From BOG-908 sp963850605 (lineage in GTDB: Bacteria > Pseudomonadota > Alphaproteobacteria > Acetobacterales > Acetobacteraceae), in assembly GCA_963850605.1 (NCBI GenBank), contig CAWKLX010000006.1, positions 310,001 through 374,000 of the forward strand: a DNA stretch of 64,000 nt. The letters are read 5' to 3'. The notes beneath the pieces were generated by a model that saw only the letters and a list, made by a program, of their open reading frames with translations, was not told the DNA's origin and ran no database searches. Each line of letters opens with the position of its first letter. The first letter of the stretch is position 1. The translations under genes were made by a program, and so were the position numbers. Below are positions 53,296 to 62,770 of the stretch, piece by piece.

Positions 53296-54207
53296 ATGAG
53301 TTGGCTGACAGATATCTCGCCCGACGGCTCGGGGACCCAGGGCCATGTGGAGCTGGTCGTCGAGCCCGGCGTGAAGGATTTAGGCAGTTTTCGCGTGCGC
53401 CGCGCTCTGCCCAGCGAGCAGCGCCGCATGGTGGGCCCGTTCATCTTCCTCGACCACATGGGGCCCGCGCATTTCGATCCAGGACAGGGCATGGATGTGC
53501 GCCCGCATCCGCATATCGGCCTGGCGACGCTGACCTATCTCGTGGAAGGCGGCATACGGCACCGCGACACGCTGGGTACGGTGGCTGACATCGCCCCAGG
53601 TGACGTGAACTGGATGACGGCCGGGCGCGGCATCGCCCATTCCGAGCGGACCGCGCCGGAGCAGCGGGCGAGCGGCCTGCGCATGCAAGGCCTGCAGAGC
53701 TGGATCGCCCTGCCGCGCGCCCATGAGGAAGACACGCCCGCCTTCTATCACCACAGCGCCCAGGACCTGCCGCATCTCGACGAGCGCGGCGTGCGGCTGC
53801 GCCTGATTGTGGGCCACGCCTACGGCCAGCGCTCACCCGTCGAGACGGACTGGGACATGGTGTATGCCGATGTGGCGCTGGACGCGGGCCGTGCCCTGCC
53901 GCTGCCCGACGAGCATGCCGAGCGCGCCGTCTATATCGTAGACGGCGAGGTGGGGATCGCCGGTGAACAGTTCGCGGCGCACCGCCTGCTGGTGTTCCGC
54001 CCCGGCGACCGGATCACGTTACGTGCCGCGTCGCCATGCCGGCTGATCGTGCTCGGCGGCGAGCCGATGGATGGTCCGCGCCACCTTTGGTGGAATTTTG
54101 TGCACAGCTCGAAAGATCGCATCGAGGCCGCCAAGGCGGACTGGCGCGCGGGGCGGTTTGGATTGGTGCCCGGTGATGAGCGTGAATTCATCCCCTTGCC
54201 GGAGTAG
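53296..54207 (+). CDS. Pirin family protein
   Basis: 303 residues. Cupin-type pirin (YhhW-like): FRVRRALPSEQRRMVGPFIF, LDHMGPAHFDPGQGMDVRPH, PHIGLATLTYLVEGGIRHRD, NWMTAGRGIAHSERTAPE with the metal-binding His and Glu residues in HPHIG and GIAHSER. Members bind Fe in the N-terminal cupin and can have quercetinase activity or act as regulators; the role here is unknown. GGGAG 8 bases before the ATG is a good ribosome site. Repeat B copy 4 lies immediately downstream. Confidence 0.93.
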   Translation: MSWLTDISPDGSGTQGHVELVVEPGVKDLGSFRVRRALPSEQRRMVGPFIFLDHMGPAHFDPGQGMDVRPHPHIGLATLTYLVEGGIRHRDTLGTVADIAPGDVNWMTAGRGIAHSERTAPEQRASGLRMQGLQSWIALPRAHEEDTPAFYHHSAQDLPHLDERGVRLRLIVGHAYGQRSPVETDWDMVYADVALDAGRALPLPDEHAERAVYIVDGEVGIAGEQFAAHRLLVFRPGDRITLRAASPCRLIVLGGEPMDGPRHLWWNFVHSSKDRIEAAKADWRAGRFGLVPGDEREFIPLPE

Positions 54208-54320
54208 GAAGCAAGCAGTCCTTTTTGACAAAAAGAACCAAAAAACTCTTGTCCATTTGACTCCGCGGCAGCTGGGCAGGAGCTTTTTACGTCCTTTCGG
54301 CTGAAAAGAAGCGCTTGCTT
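54208..54320. repeat. Repeat B copy 4 (double hairpin)
   Basis: Same orientation as copies 1 and 2: GCAAGCAGTCCTTTTTG arm, CAAAAAACTCTTGTCC, core TTTGACTCCGCGGCAG, then GAGCTTTTTACGTCC and GAAAAGAAGCGCTTGC. The right hairpin is degenerate. It starts at the pirin stop and most likely terminates that transcript. Confidence 0.7.
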
Positions 54321-54324
54321 TTCC

Positions 54325-54534
54325 CTATACTGCGCCGGCCGCTACAATACTTAGCAACAGGCTGACCACGCCCGACATGGTCACCAGCAAGATCAATTCC
54401 AGCCCGGTAGAGAGCCAGGAGGTTGATGACGGCGCACCGCCGGGCGGCAGCACGGCGTTTCGGCCGATCGGGGCTGACCCGAACGGCTGCATCGCATCCG
54501 GCCAGGCGTCCGGAGCGAGTCGAGAGATATGCAT
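54325..54534 (-). CDS. Small membrane protein, uncertain
   Basis: 69 residues from ATG 54534. A proline/serine-rich N-terminal half and one strong C-terminal membrane helix (about 45-67, LELILLVTMSGVVSLLLSIV). No ribosome site stands out and no family was recognised, so the gene is doubtful. The 200 bases between it and the phosphoesterase gene contain nothing I can name. Confidence 0.35.
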   Translation of the reverse strand: MHISRLAPDAWPDAMQPFGSAPIGRNAVLPPGGAPSSTSWLSTGLELILLVTMSGVVSLLLSIVAAGAV

Positions 54535-54735
54535 GACAAGTCGCCTACCAACGACGCCCGCAAGTCATGCCCGCGGGATAGCGGCACATACGGACATCTG
54601 CACCGGACATAGGTGCGCCAGCTTTGCATTGCCGGCAGGGCACGGTTGCGCGGTTCCGCGCCTGAATTGGCGGCTTGTTGACGAATACCTGCACCCACAC
54701 CGGCGGCCCGCGCCGCTGGTGTGGGTGCATCAGCG

Positions 54736-57544
54736 TCAGTTGGTGCCCTTCGCCCCCGACGACTTCACCGCCGGATAAGGGGCATCGCCCTTCGCACCTT
54801 CCCACAACACGCGGTTGTAGACGGCCGGGTCGTTGGCATCCTCGCGCCGGAAATCGAAGGATTTCGTCTTGTCCGCCCACCACTTCGCGTCATGCGCAGT
54901 AGCGGCCGGGGCGCCGGTCAGCCCCGCATGCCGCAGCAGCGTGTCCTTGTTCAGGATCGGCAGGCTCGTATTGGTCAGCAGGATTTCCGCCGGGATCGCT
55001 GAGAACGTCCAGCTCGACTGGGTGATGTCGAACACGTCGGTCATCGGCTTGGTGCTGGCGATCTGCACATCCAGATGTTCCAGCCCCAGGATGTCGCCCA
55101 TCGTGCGAAGCATGCTGACGGTGGAATAGCGCGTGCTCACCACGGCGCCGTGCTTCACGTATGGGCCCACGATATAGCCGGTGCTGCGATGCGTATCGAC
55201 GTGGTCCGGCCCGTCCTGGCTGTCATCCTCGGTGACGAACACCAGCGTGTTGCCGGCGTAGGCGCTGTGCGCGACCTTGTCCACGAGCAGTGCCACCGCA
55301 TAATCGTTATCGGCCTGCTGCGTGTCCGGCGTGTTCACTCCGTAGATCGCGGTGCCGAAATTGCCGGTGTGGTCATGCATCAGCCGCACCAGCTCCAACG
55401 ACGGCAGCTTGCCGTTCTTCACGAAATGGTCGAATTCGCGCGCCCACTCCTGATAGCGGAAGAAATCCGGAAAATTGTTGTCGAACCCGCGGAAATACGG
55501 GTCGGTCTTGTCCAGCAGGGTGAAGGAGGTCGGATAGGCCACGACCGTCTTGGTTTTTGCCGGATCGGTCAATTCCGGGATGCCGCCCAGTTGAACCGGC
55601 GCCTCGTAGCGCACCAGGTCGATGAAGAAGCCGTAGTTGCGCACCGACAATTTGGCGCGCATCGCGGCATCCCAGATGAAGCCGGAACCCTGCTGGCCTT
55701 CGGGCCCGTCGGGTGCCACCTCATTGGCAGTGCCGGGCAGCAGATCCGGATCGCTGGCCGCCTGCACGCCATAGAACGGGTCCTTCGCCACGCGGATCGC
55801 CGGCGTGGGATAGGCCACGTTGATGTCGCGCGACAGGCCCTCGGAATCGTAGCTGCCACCGCCCTTGCCGTAATTGACCGCGTTGACCTTCTTGTTGAGA
55901 TCCTGCACGCGCCCCGCGGTGCTGAATTGCCAGCCATCCATGCTGCACAGCGACGGGTCATAGTAGTTGTCGAGATCGACGAAGTTCGTGGCCAGCGCAT
56001 GGAAGTTCGGCGTCAGCGCCGCGCCGTACATCGTCAGCTTCTTGTCGCCATTGCCCTGCGGCAGATCGCCCAGGATCTGGTCGTAGGTGCGGTTTTCCTT
56101 GATGATGTAGATCACGTGCTGGATGTGATTACGTAAAAAACTCGTGGTCTCGATGTCGGTCGGGCTGAGCGCCAGATTGAAATGGTTGTTGCTGGCCACG
56201 ATGGATGTCAGCCCCAGCAGATCGGCCGACTGACGGGGTCGGCAGGGTCAAAAATCCGGCTTTGGAAAGCTGCCAGTCGTACTGGTTGGCGGCCGGATTG
56301 GGATAGAGCGGGTTCGGCCCGGTGATGCTTTCCGCGTTGATCACATACAGCATGGTGCCGTCCGCGCTGGTGGCCACCGAAGTCGGCTCCCATCCGGTCG
56401 GGATCAGGCCGGTCACCACCGGTGTGACACCGGTCACGTCGATCACCGCCACATCGTTCATCGCCGCATTGGTCACATAGGCCGTGCTCTCGTCGGGTGA
56501 AAGCGTCACGCTGTTGGGCGACGCGCCGTTGGTTGGGCCGTTCGCGATATAGCCCAGCGGCGCCGTCGTGCGCACCTGGCCGGTGACGGTGTTCGTCGCC
56601 GTGTCGATCACATACAGCATGTCGGAATTGTCGGCGGTGACGAACAGTTTGGTCTGCGCGCGGTTCAGCACCATGCGGTTCGGATTGCCGGCCACCGGAA
56701 TACGCGCTGTCACCGTGCCGGCCGCCATGTCGACCACGTCGATCTCGCGATCACGCTCACTGGAGACGTAGATGATATTGCTGTTCGTGACCGCGACCCA
56801 GTAGGGGAACTCGCCGCCCGGCACGCCGGACTGCGCGGCGTTGAGTTTTCCGGGACGCAGCTGCTGCTTCGTGACCGCGCCCGTCGCAAGGTTCACGTAA
56901 TTGAGCTGGTCGTTCTCCAGTTCCGCCACGATCAGCGTGCTGCCATCGGCCGTGATCGCCATGCCGCCATTCAGCGGCGTGGTCGCGACACCCAGGCCGG
57001 GAATGGAAAACAGGCCCAATCCCGCCGGTTGCGGCACGCCGAAAGCCGTGTCGTTCAAGGCGATGGGCGTGCCGCTCTCGGCAAATCCGTTGGCGCCCAG
57101 CGTAAAGGTATGCACGTTATCATTCTGTCCGCCGCCGACGTAGAAGCTTTGGCTGTTTGGCGCCCAGACTATGCCACTGAACGCGTTCGGCACAGGTAGT
57201 GCCTGTTTCTGCACTGGTGTCCCGCCCGAGATGTCGAACACGAACACGAACTCGGTGGAGGTCAGCGGATCGACCGCGCCGCTCGGCAGGGCGTTCAGAT
57301 TAAATCCGCTGGTCAGCACCAGCATCGTACGGCGGTCAGGGCTGACCAGCGTCGTTTCCGCCTGGCCGACCAGATAGTTGGGTTCGGCAGCCAGATGCGG
57401 GTTCAGCGGCGCGAAGACGGACCCGTTCGCGGCGGTCGGCGTGATGATCTGGCCGGTGGAGATGCGCATGCCGGCGGGCGGTGCCGCGAACGCGGTGGCA
57501 CCCATGAGGGCAAGCAGGCTGACGCCGGAGAGCAGCGATCGCAT
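54736..57544 (-). CDS. Exported propeller-phosphoesterase (PF04185-type), apparent frameshift near 56230
   Basis: About 935 residues after dropping one base near 56230. Signal peptide MRSLLSGVSLLALMGATAFA, then about 400 residues of YVTN-type beta-propeller blades (NVHTFTLGANG, VDMAAGTVTARIPVAGNPNR, SPDESTAYVTNAAMNDVAVI), and a C-terminal phosphoesterase domain: NHIQHVIYIIKENRTYDQIL (metal site), NYYDPSLCSMDGWQ, TEDDSQDGPDHVDTHRS and NTSLPILNKD. Related proteins (phospholipase C / acid phosphatase families) hydrolyse phosphate esters outside the cell. Placed next to a TonB-dependent receptor and a two-component system it could feed phosphate uptake (inference). ATG 57544. Confidence 0.85.
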
Positions 57545-57634
57545 CGGTCGGTTCCTTGAAGGATTATCGCGCCGTAGTAGAACGTCTGCCCGACCACTGT
57601 CTGACGCGATGCTGACGAAAGCGTCGAAAATGTA

Positions 57635-57865
57635 TTAAGGTTTTGTGGCAGATGGTGGTTGGCGGCGCGCCCGCTGCAGAGCGCTGGCCAGCAGGATAGC
57701 CGCTAGGCCGAGCAGCATGGGGATTGCCAGTATTTCGCGCCGCAGGCCGGCCCAGGGCAGCAGGACGCAGGTGATGGCCAGCCAAGCCAAAATACCGGCA
57801 GTGAGGGGCACGTCGTCCACGAACAGCCCGAAGCTCTGTGCCCAAATGGCCTGCAGATACCTCAT
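57635..57865 (-). CDS. Small membrane protein, downstream partner
   Basis: 76 residues from ATG 57865 with two hydrophobic segments (about 20-40 ILAWLAITCVLLPWAGLRRE, and 45-63 IPMLLGLAAILLASALQRAR). It starts inside the stop codon of the upstream gene (ATGA), so the two are co-translated. No family recognised. Confidence 0.6.
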   Translation of the reverse strand: MRYLQAIWAQSFGLFVDDVPLTAGILAWLAITCVLLPWAGLRREILAIPMLLGLAAILLASALQRARRQPPSATKP

Positions 57866-58602
57866 CGGGACGCGGCCCGGCGGCATAGCGGGATTGCGGC
57901 GAGCGAGGCGCCGAGAAACACGCCGAGCGTCACCGGGATGAACCAGTCGCCGCCCGGCCATGGCAGCCCTGCGCCCTCTCCCACCCAGAACGCACCGAAA
58001 CCGCACAGCAGCACGCCCACGACAAATTTCAGCACATTCTCCGGCACCCGGGCGACCGGGCGGTGCAGCACTAAACCGATGGCCACTACCAGCAAGAGAG
58101 CAGCAGCCGCGCCAAAGCTGGCAGGCAGCAACGACCCGCCGGTTGCACCCACGGCAATCACGATGAAAACGACCTCCACACCTTCGACCATCGTGATTTG
58201 GAACGTGGTCGATACGGCAACCCGGTCTATCCCGGGTCCGCGTGCGCCGCTCGCGCGCAGCGTGGCGACGCTTTTCTCGTAGGCCGCCTGCTCATCATGC
58301 AGCGCGATCACACCGGCCGCGCGCAGGATGGCCTTCCGCAGCCAGCGCATGCCGAACAACACTAACAGCGTGCCGAGGCCAAGCTGCAGCGTGGCCAGCG
58401 GGATGCGCGTCAGCGCCGGCCCCAGCACGGCGACCAGCGCCAGCAACACCAGCAAAGCCAAACCCGTGCCGCCCAGCGCGCCGCGCCAGCCGCGCACGGC
58501 GCCTACCGCCAGCACCACCGTCAGCGCTTCCACCGCCTCGACCAGCGAGGCGAGAAACGCGGCCAGCATGGGGGCGGCCGCGTGGGGCCAGTCGATTGCC
58601 AT
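57862..58602 (-). CDS. COG4280-like multi-pass membrane protein
   Basis: 246 residues, about seven hydrophobic segments. The opening AAFLASLVEAVEALTVVLAV and the later VEGVEVVFIVIAVGATG carry the repeated acidic E-x-x-E/D pattern seen in the COG4280 group of predicted membrane proteins, with a two-fold repeat as in cation/anion transporters. Substrate unknown. It is divergent from the two-component system (76-base gap) and upstream of the small partner protein. Placement between a two-component system and a phosphoesterase suggests ion or phosphate transport (inference). Confidence 0.7.
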   Translation of the reverse strand: MAIDWPHAAAPMLAAFLASLVEAVEALTVVLAVGAVRGWRGALGGTGLALLVLLALVAVLGPALTRIPLATLQLGLGTLLVLFGMRWLRKAILRAAGVIALHDEQAAYEKSVATLRASGARGPGIDRVAVSTTFQITMVEGVEVVFIVIAVGATGGSLLPASFGAAAALLLVVAIGLVLHRPVARVPENVLKFVVGVLLCGFGAFWVGEGAGLPWPGGDWFIPVTLGVFLGASLAAIPLCRRAASR

Positions 58603-58676
58603 AAGGCTCCGTCTGCGCGCGGTTGTCCGGCGCGGTCAACTGCGGCACATGGTTCGCAAGTTCAAGGGCGATTGCC

Positions 58677-59357
58677 GTGAAACTGCTCGTCGTCGAGGAC
58701 CATGCAGCGCTTGGGGAGATGGTGTGCGCGCATTTCCGCGAGCGCGGCTTTTCCACGGACCAGGCAGGCTGCGGGGCCGATGCGATCAAATTCGTCGCCG
58801 AACACGCCTACGACGCCGTCATCCTCGATCTCGGCCTGGGCGACATGGACGGGCTGGACGTGCTGCGCGCCATACGCGGCCGCGCGCTGTCCGTCCCGAC
58901 ACTGATCCTGACCGCGCGTGATCGGGTGGAGCATCGGGTGGCCGGGCTGGATGCGGGGGCGGACGACTACGTTCTCAAGCCGTTCGACTTGGCCGAACTG
59001 GAGGCAAGGCTGCGCGCGGTGTTGCGGCGGCCTGGCTTGCGCGCGGCCGACAGCCACGGCTTTGGCGATCTGCGCTTCGAGGAGGCGGGCCGCACCGCAC
59101 ACGCAAGCGGCCGGGCGATGGAGCTGACGCGGCGCGAGGCGGCCATGCTGGAGCTGCTGATCCGCGCCGGCGACCGGCTGGTGGTGCGCGACACGCTGGC
59201 CGACCGGCTTTACGGGCTGGACGAGGATGTGTCAGCCAACGCGCTGGAGGCGACCGTCTCGCGGCTTCGACGCAAGCTTGGCGCGCTAGGCTCCACAGTG
59301 CGGATCGAGACCGTGCGCGGCATCGGCTACCGGTTGCGCCACGAGACCCCGGCATGA
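58677..59357 (+). CDS. OmpR/PhoB-family response regulator
   Basis: 226 residues from GTG 58677 (AAGGGCG upstream). Receiver domain with acidic pair in LLVVEDHAALG, acceptor Asp51 (VILDLGLGDMDG) and the conserved Lys in LKPFDLAELEAR; C-terminal winged helix SRAMELTRREAAMLELLI ... ETVRGIGYRLRHET. Typical transcription activator or repressor. Its stop overlaps the sensor gene by four bases (ATGA). Confidence 0.95.
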   Translation: MKLLVVEDHAALGEMVCAHFRERGFSTDQAGCGADAIKFVAEHAYDAVILDLGLGDMDGLDVLRAIRGRALSVPTLILTARDRVEHRVAGLDAGADDYVLKPFDLAELEARLRAVLRRPGLRAADSHGFGDLRFEEAGRTAHASGRAMELTRREAAMLELLIRAGDRLVVRDTLADRLYGLDEDVSANALEATVSRLRRKLGALGSTVRIETVRGIGYRLRHETPA

Positions 59358-60343
59358 TCGCCTGGCGCACCCTGCGCGGCCGCCTCATGCTAGCGATGGT
59401 TGCCGTGTTCCTGCTGGCGCTGACATGCTCCACGCTGCTGGACGAGGCGACCGGGCCGGTAGCCCGCGTGCTGGACCGCGAACCCTATCAGGATGGGCTG
59501 GTGCTGGCGCTGTTCAGTCTGCCGGCGCTGGCGCTGATCTGGCTGATCAGTTTTTGGGGCCTACGCCCACTGACCCGGGCGTCCGAAGAGGCACGGCGTG
59601 CCGGCCCCCACAACCCCAGCGCCAGATTGTCGCGTGCTGGGATGCCGGCCGAGATCGCCCCGCTGGTCGACGCGGTGAACGGCGCGCTGGACCGCATGGC
59701 CGCAGCGTTCGCCGCCGAGCGGCGTTTCACCGAGAACGCAGCGCACGAGTTGCGCACCCCATTGGCGGTGCTCGGATTGCGTTTGCAGCGCGCGCGCGAT
59801 GCCGGGGCGGGCAGCGCACCCGACTGGCGGGCGATCGAGCACGATCTGGCCCAGATGAACCGGCTGGTGGAGCAGATGCTCGACCTGGCGCGCAAGGAGC
59901 ATGGTGGGCGCGCGGCCGCGGACTGGGCGGATGTCAACCTGTCCCGCGTGGCGCGTGAGGCGGCGGCCGGCGTGCTGCCGCTGGCTGAGGCGGCGGGGCG
60001 CACATTGGATGTCGATGTGCCCGACGCGCTACCGCTGCGGGGCGCGGCGGATGACCTGCGCGATGCGGTACGTAACCTGCTGGAGAATGCGGTGCTGCAC
60101 GGGCGGGGCGCGATCGCGCTGCGGGCGTGGGCGCGGGACAGGCTGGCCACGCTTGAGGTGACCGACGCGGGGGAAGCCTTGATCGACGATACGTTGTTCG
60201 AACGTTTTCAGAAGACGACCGCCTCGCCAGGTAGCGGCCTTGGCCTGGCTATCGTGCGTGAAGTGGCCCGAAGCCACGGCGGCGAAGCGGCCTTCGCACC
60301 AGGCCCCGGCTGCCGCGTACGCCTGACGCTGCCGCTCGCCTAA
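59354..60343 (+). CDS. Sensor histidine kinase (QseC/TctE-type)
   Basis: 329 residues. Two membrane helices (about 10-30 and 50-72) around only a short periplasmic loop, a HAMP-like segment (SLRPLTRASEEARRAGPHNP), HisKA with His131 in NAAHELRTPLAVLGLRL, HATPase with NLLENAVLHG and GSGLGLAIVREVARSHGGEA. Small sensor domain suggests it senses within or near the membrane. Partner of the regulator at 58677; neighbouring genes on both sides are transport and surface genes, so envelope or nutrient sensing is likely. It ends within the hairpin at 60342. Confidence 0.95.
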   Translation: MIAWRTLRGRLMLAMVAVFLLALTCSTLLDEATGPVARVLDREPYQDGLVLALFSLPALALIWLISFWGLRPLTRASEEARRAGPHNPSARLSRAGMPAEIAPLVDAVNGALDRMAAAFAAERRFTENAAHELRTPLAVLGLRLQRARDAGAGSAPDWRAIEHDLAQMNRLVEQMLDLARKEHGGRAAADWADVNLSRVAREAAAGVLPLAEAAGRTLDVDVPDALPLRGAADDLRDAVRNLLENAVLHGRGAIALRAWARDRLATLEVTDAGEALIDDTLFERFQKTTASPGSGLGLAIVREVARSHGGEAAFAPGPGCRVRLTLPLA

Positions 60344-60368
60344 ATTCGCGAAAGAGTTTCACGAATTT
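60342..60368. terminator. Hairpin between the sensor kinase and the TonB receptor
   Basis: AAATTCG (60342-60348) pairs with CGAATTT (60362-60368); GAAA and TTTC inside the loop extend the stem. It overlaps both stop codons and should end transcription from both sides. An A/T-rich stem with no long T-run. Confidence 0.55.
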
Positions 60369-62694
60369 AGAACCGTATCCGGACACCTCCGTATCCGGCG
60401 ATCGGGGCGCCGGGGCTGGCGGTCCGCGGGTCCGTGACGCCGCCTGGCACGTTGGGGAACGGCACGGCGTCGACCGGGCCGTACGTGCCATAGGTGTCAT
60501 AGCGCTGGGCTGTCAGATTTTGCACGATGCCGAACAGGGTGATGTTGTCGGTCACGCGATAGCTGGTGTCGAAGTTGAGCACCACGTAGCCGCCGACCGG
60601 CTTGCCCTGGTTCGCCTCGTCCCCGAAACGTATCTGGTCGCTGGCCAGCACCGCATTGCCGCCAACCGTCCAGCGATCGGTCACCTTGTATTCCAGGACC
60701 GCCGTGCCGCGGTGAGCGGGAATGCCCGGAATGCGATCGCCGGGCACCACGTGGATATTGCCGTTGCTGTCGGAGAACGGGTTCGATGCGCTGCCCAGCA
60801 CCAGCGGCGATTGGAAGGTCGCGTCCGTAAAGGCATAGCCCAGCACGGCGTGCAGCCGGTCCGTATCGTAATGCAGATTGGCTTCAAGACCCTGGCGCAG
60901 CGTGCTGCCCGCGTTGGTGTAGAATGCCAAGTTCGGGTTATTCAGCGCAGTCTGAAAAATCAGGTCATCATGGTTCTTGGTGTGAAAATAATCGGCGTCC
61001 CAGCGCAGCCTTCCGCCGGCCAGATCGGGCAGCTTGCCGCGCAGGCCGAATTCGAAAGTGCGTGCCACCACCTGCTTCAGGTTCGGATCGCCGATAAAGA
61101 AATTCAGCAGTGAGCAGGGGTTGGCGGCACTGCTGCATGATAGCTCGGTCGGCGTGGGCGCGCGGTTCGCCTCGGTGTAGCTGCCATAGACCTGCAGTGC
61201 CGGCGTGATGGCGTAGGTCAGGCCCGCACTCGGGTTGAACCGGTTGTAGGTGTGCTGTCCGTTCAGCACGGTGCCGAGCTTATCGTGCAGGTCGATTTCC
61301 GCATTGTTGAATCGGCCGTTCAGCGAAAGGTCCAACCCCGGCAGCACTGTCAGTATGTCCGCCAGAAACGCGCCGTAATAGCGCGTGACGGTGGCCACCT
61401 TCACCGGCTGTATACCCTGATCCGGCTGTACCTGAATGACGTCAGGCGGTCCCACGAAAAGCTGCGTGCCGTCGCTGGTGAATCCGCCGATCAGTGTTTC
61501 GGCGTTGAACACCGAATCCGATCCGTCGAAACTGGCGCCGCCCACGAAATGGTTTTTCATGCCAAAAACGGTGCGGTCGTCGGAGACTTGAGCGGACGCG
61601 CCGTAGCTATGCGCCTGCAACCCTTCCAGCACCAGGTTTGAGTATACGCCGCCATTGAGGAAATCCGGCACGATCGCACCGCCATAGGTGGTGACCGGTG
61701 TGCCATCATCGTTGCACAGCGCGCCAATCGGTGTGGTGCAGGGGCCGCCCTGCCCGGTGGCGCCGTTGGTCACACGTTGGGTCAGGTTCTGGAAATAGGC
61801 CAGAGCCTGCACCGACATGGTGTCGCTCAGCGCATACGAGCCGTTCAGGTTGACGCTGACATATTTGTTGAAGACCGTGTTAGGACCGGAGAAGATGGCG
61901 GACAGATCAGCATTCAGCTCCTGCACCGGCGAGGCGCCCGGGTTGCCCAGAGAATTGTCCGCCGCATCGACCGATAGATGCAACTCGGCCCCGTCATGCC
62001 GCCATCCAAGATCGGTATAAAGCCGGTATACGTCGGAGGCCTGGGTCTGGCGGAAGCCGCCGTCATGGGTGATCTCGCCCGCGCCGTAGATCGCAAAATC
62101 GCCGAACTGCCTGCCATACTCAAGAACACCGGATTTTCGGTCGTAGGAGCCGCCATACGCGGTGGCATCCCCGCCCTGGAAGTTAAATCCGTTTTTCATC
62201 TGGATGTTGACCGAACCACCCAGCGCGTTCAGGCCGAATACGGGGTTCGACGCTTCCACGTTCACCGTGTCGATCGCAATTGACGGTATCAAATCCCAGT
62301 TCACCGTATCGCCGAACGGATCGTTGAACCTCGCCCCGTTCACGTAAACCGCCAATCCCTGCGCGGTGCCGGCCACCGGCGAAGCAATGAAGCCGCGGAA
62401 CAGGATGTCCGGCTGGAACGGGTTGCCGGACGTGTCATTGATTGTGGCACTCGGGACGTTGTCCAGAATGGCGCCGGTCAGGCTGGGCACGTTGGTGCGG
62501 TCGATATCGTGCGCGCCCAGCACTTGGGTCGCCTGCGGCACCTGGTCGCGGTCCACGCCGGAGCCGAGCAGCGGGGTGCTGGCCACCACGTTCACGTCAG
62601 GCAGCGCCGTGGTGGCCGGTATGGTCTGGGCCAGGGCCACCGCAGGGGCGGCGCTGCCCAGCAGCAAGGCGGTCGAGAAGCGGATACGTCGCAT
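60367..62694 (-). CDS. TonB-dependent outer-membrane receptor
   Basis: 775 residues. Signal peptide RFSTALLLGSAAPAVALAQ, TonB-box region VNVVASTPLLGS (the short N-terminal sequence contacted by TonB), plug domain about 30-150 (NVPSLTGAILDNVPS, GLAVYVNGARFNDPFGDTVN), and a 22-strand barrel: YLYTDLGWRHDGAELHLSVD ... GYGGVRIRF with the terminal Phe required for insertion. It takes up a large or scarce nutrient across the outer membrane using energy from TonB; the substrate is unknown. A matching tonB-like gene is divergent (62771) and a two-component system precedes it. Confidence 0.93.
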   Translation of the reverse strand: MRRIRFSTALLLGSAAPAVALAQTIPATTALPDVNVVASTPLLGSGVDRDQVPQATQVLGAHDIDRTNVPSLTGAILDNVPSATINDTSGNPFQPDILFRGFIASPVAGTAQGLAVYVNGARFNDPFGDTVNWDLIPSIAIDTVNVEASNPVFGLNALGGSVNIQMKNGFNFQGGDATAYGGSYDRKSGVLEYGRQFGDFAIYGAGEITHDGGFRQTQASDVYRLYTDLGWRHDGAELHLSVDAADNSLGNPGASPVQELNADLSAIFSGPNTVFNKYVSVNLNGSYALSDTMSVQALAYFQNLTQRVTNGATGQGGPCTTPIGALCNDDGTPVTTYGGAIVPDFLNGGVYSNLVLEGLQAHSYGASAQVSDDRTVFGMKNHFVGGASFDGSDSVFNAETLIGGFTSDGTQLFVGPPDVIQVQPDQGIQPVKVATVTRYYGAFLADILTVLPGLDLSLNGRFNNAEIDLHDKLGTVLNGQHTYNRFNPSAGLTYAITPALQVYGSYTEANRAPTPTELSCSSAANPCSLLNFFIGDPNLKQVVARTFEFGLRGKLPDLAGGRLRWDADYFHTKNHDDLIFQTALNNPNLAFYTNAGSTLRQGLEANLHYDTDRLHAVLGYAFTDATFQSPLVLGSASNPFSDSNGNIHVVPGDRIPGIPAHRGTAVLEYKVTDRWTVGGNAVLASDQIRFGDEANQGKPVGGYVVLNFDTSYRVTDNITLFGIVQNLTAQRYDTYGTYGPVDAVPFPNVPGGVTDPRTASPGAPIAGYGGVRIRF

Positions 62695-62770
62695 GAGGGC
62701 TCCCGGTCAGTCCCCCGCTCGGCAGGGCGCCGCGCCTCATACAGCCTGACGAGAGGCTGACGATGACAGG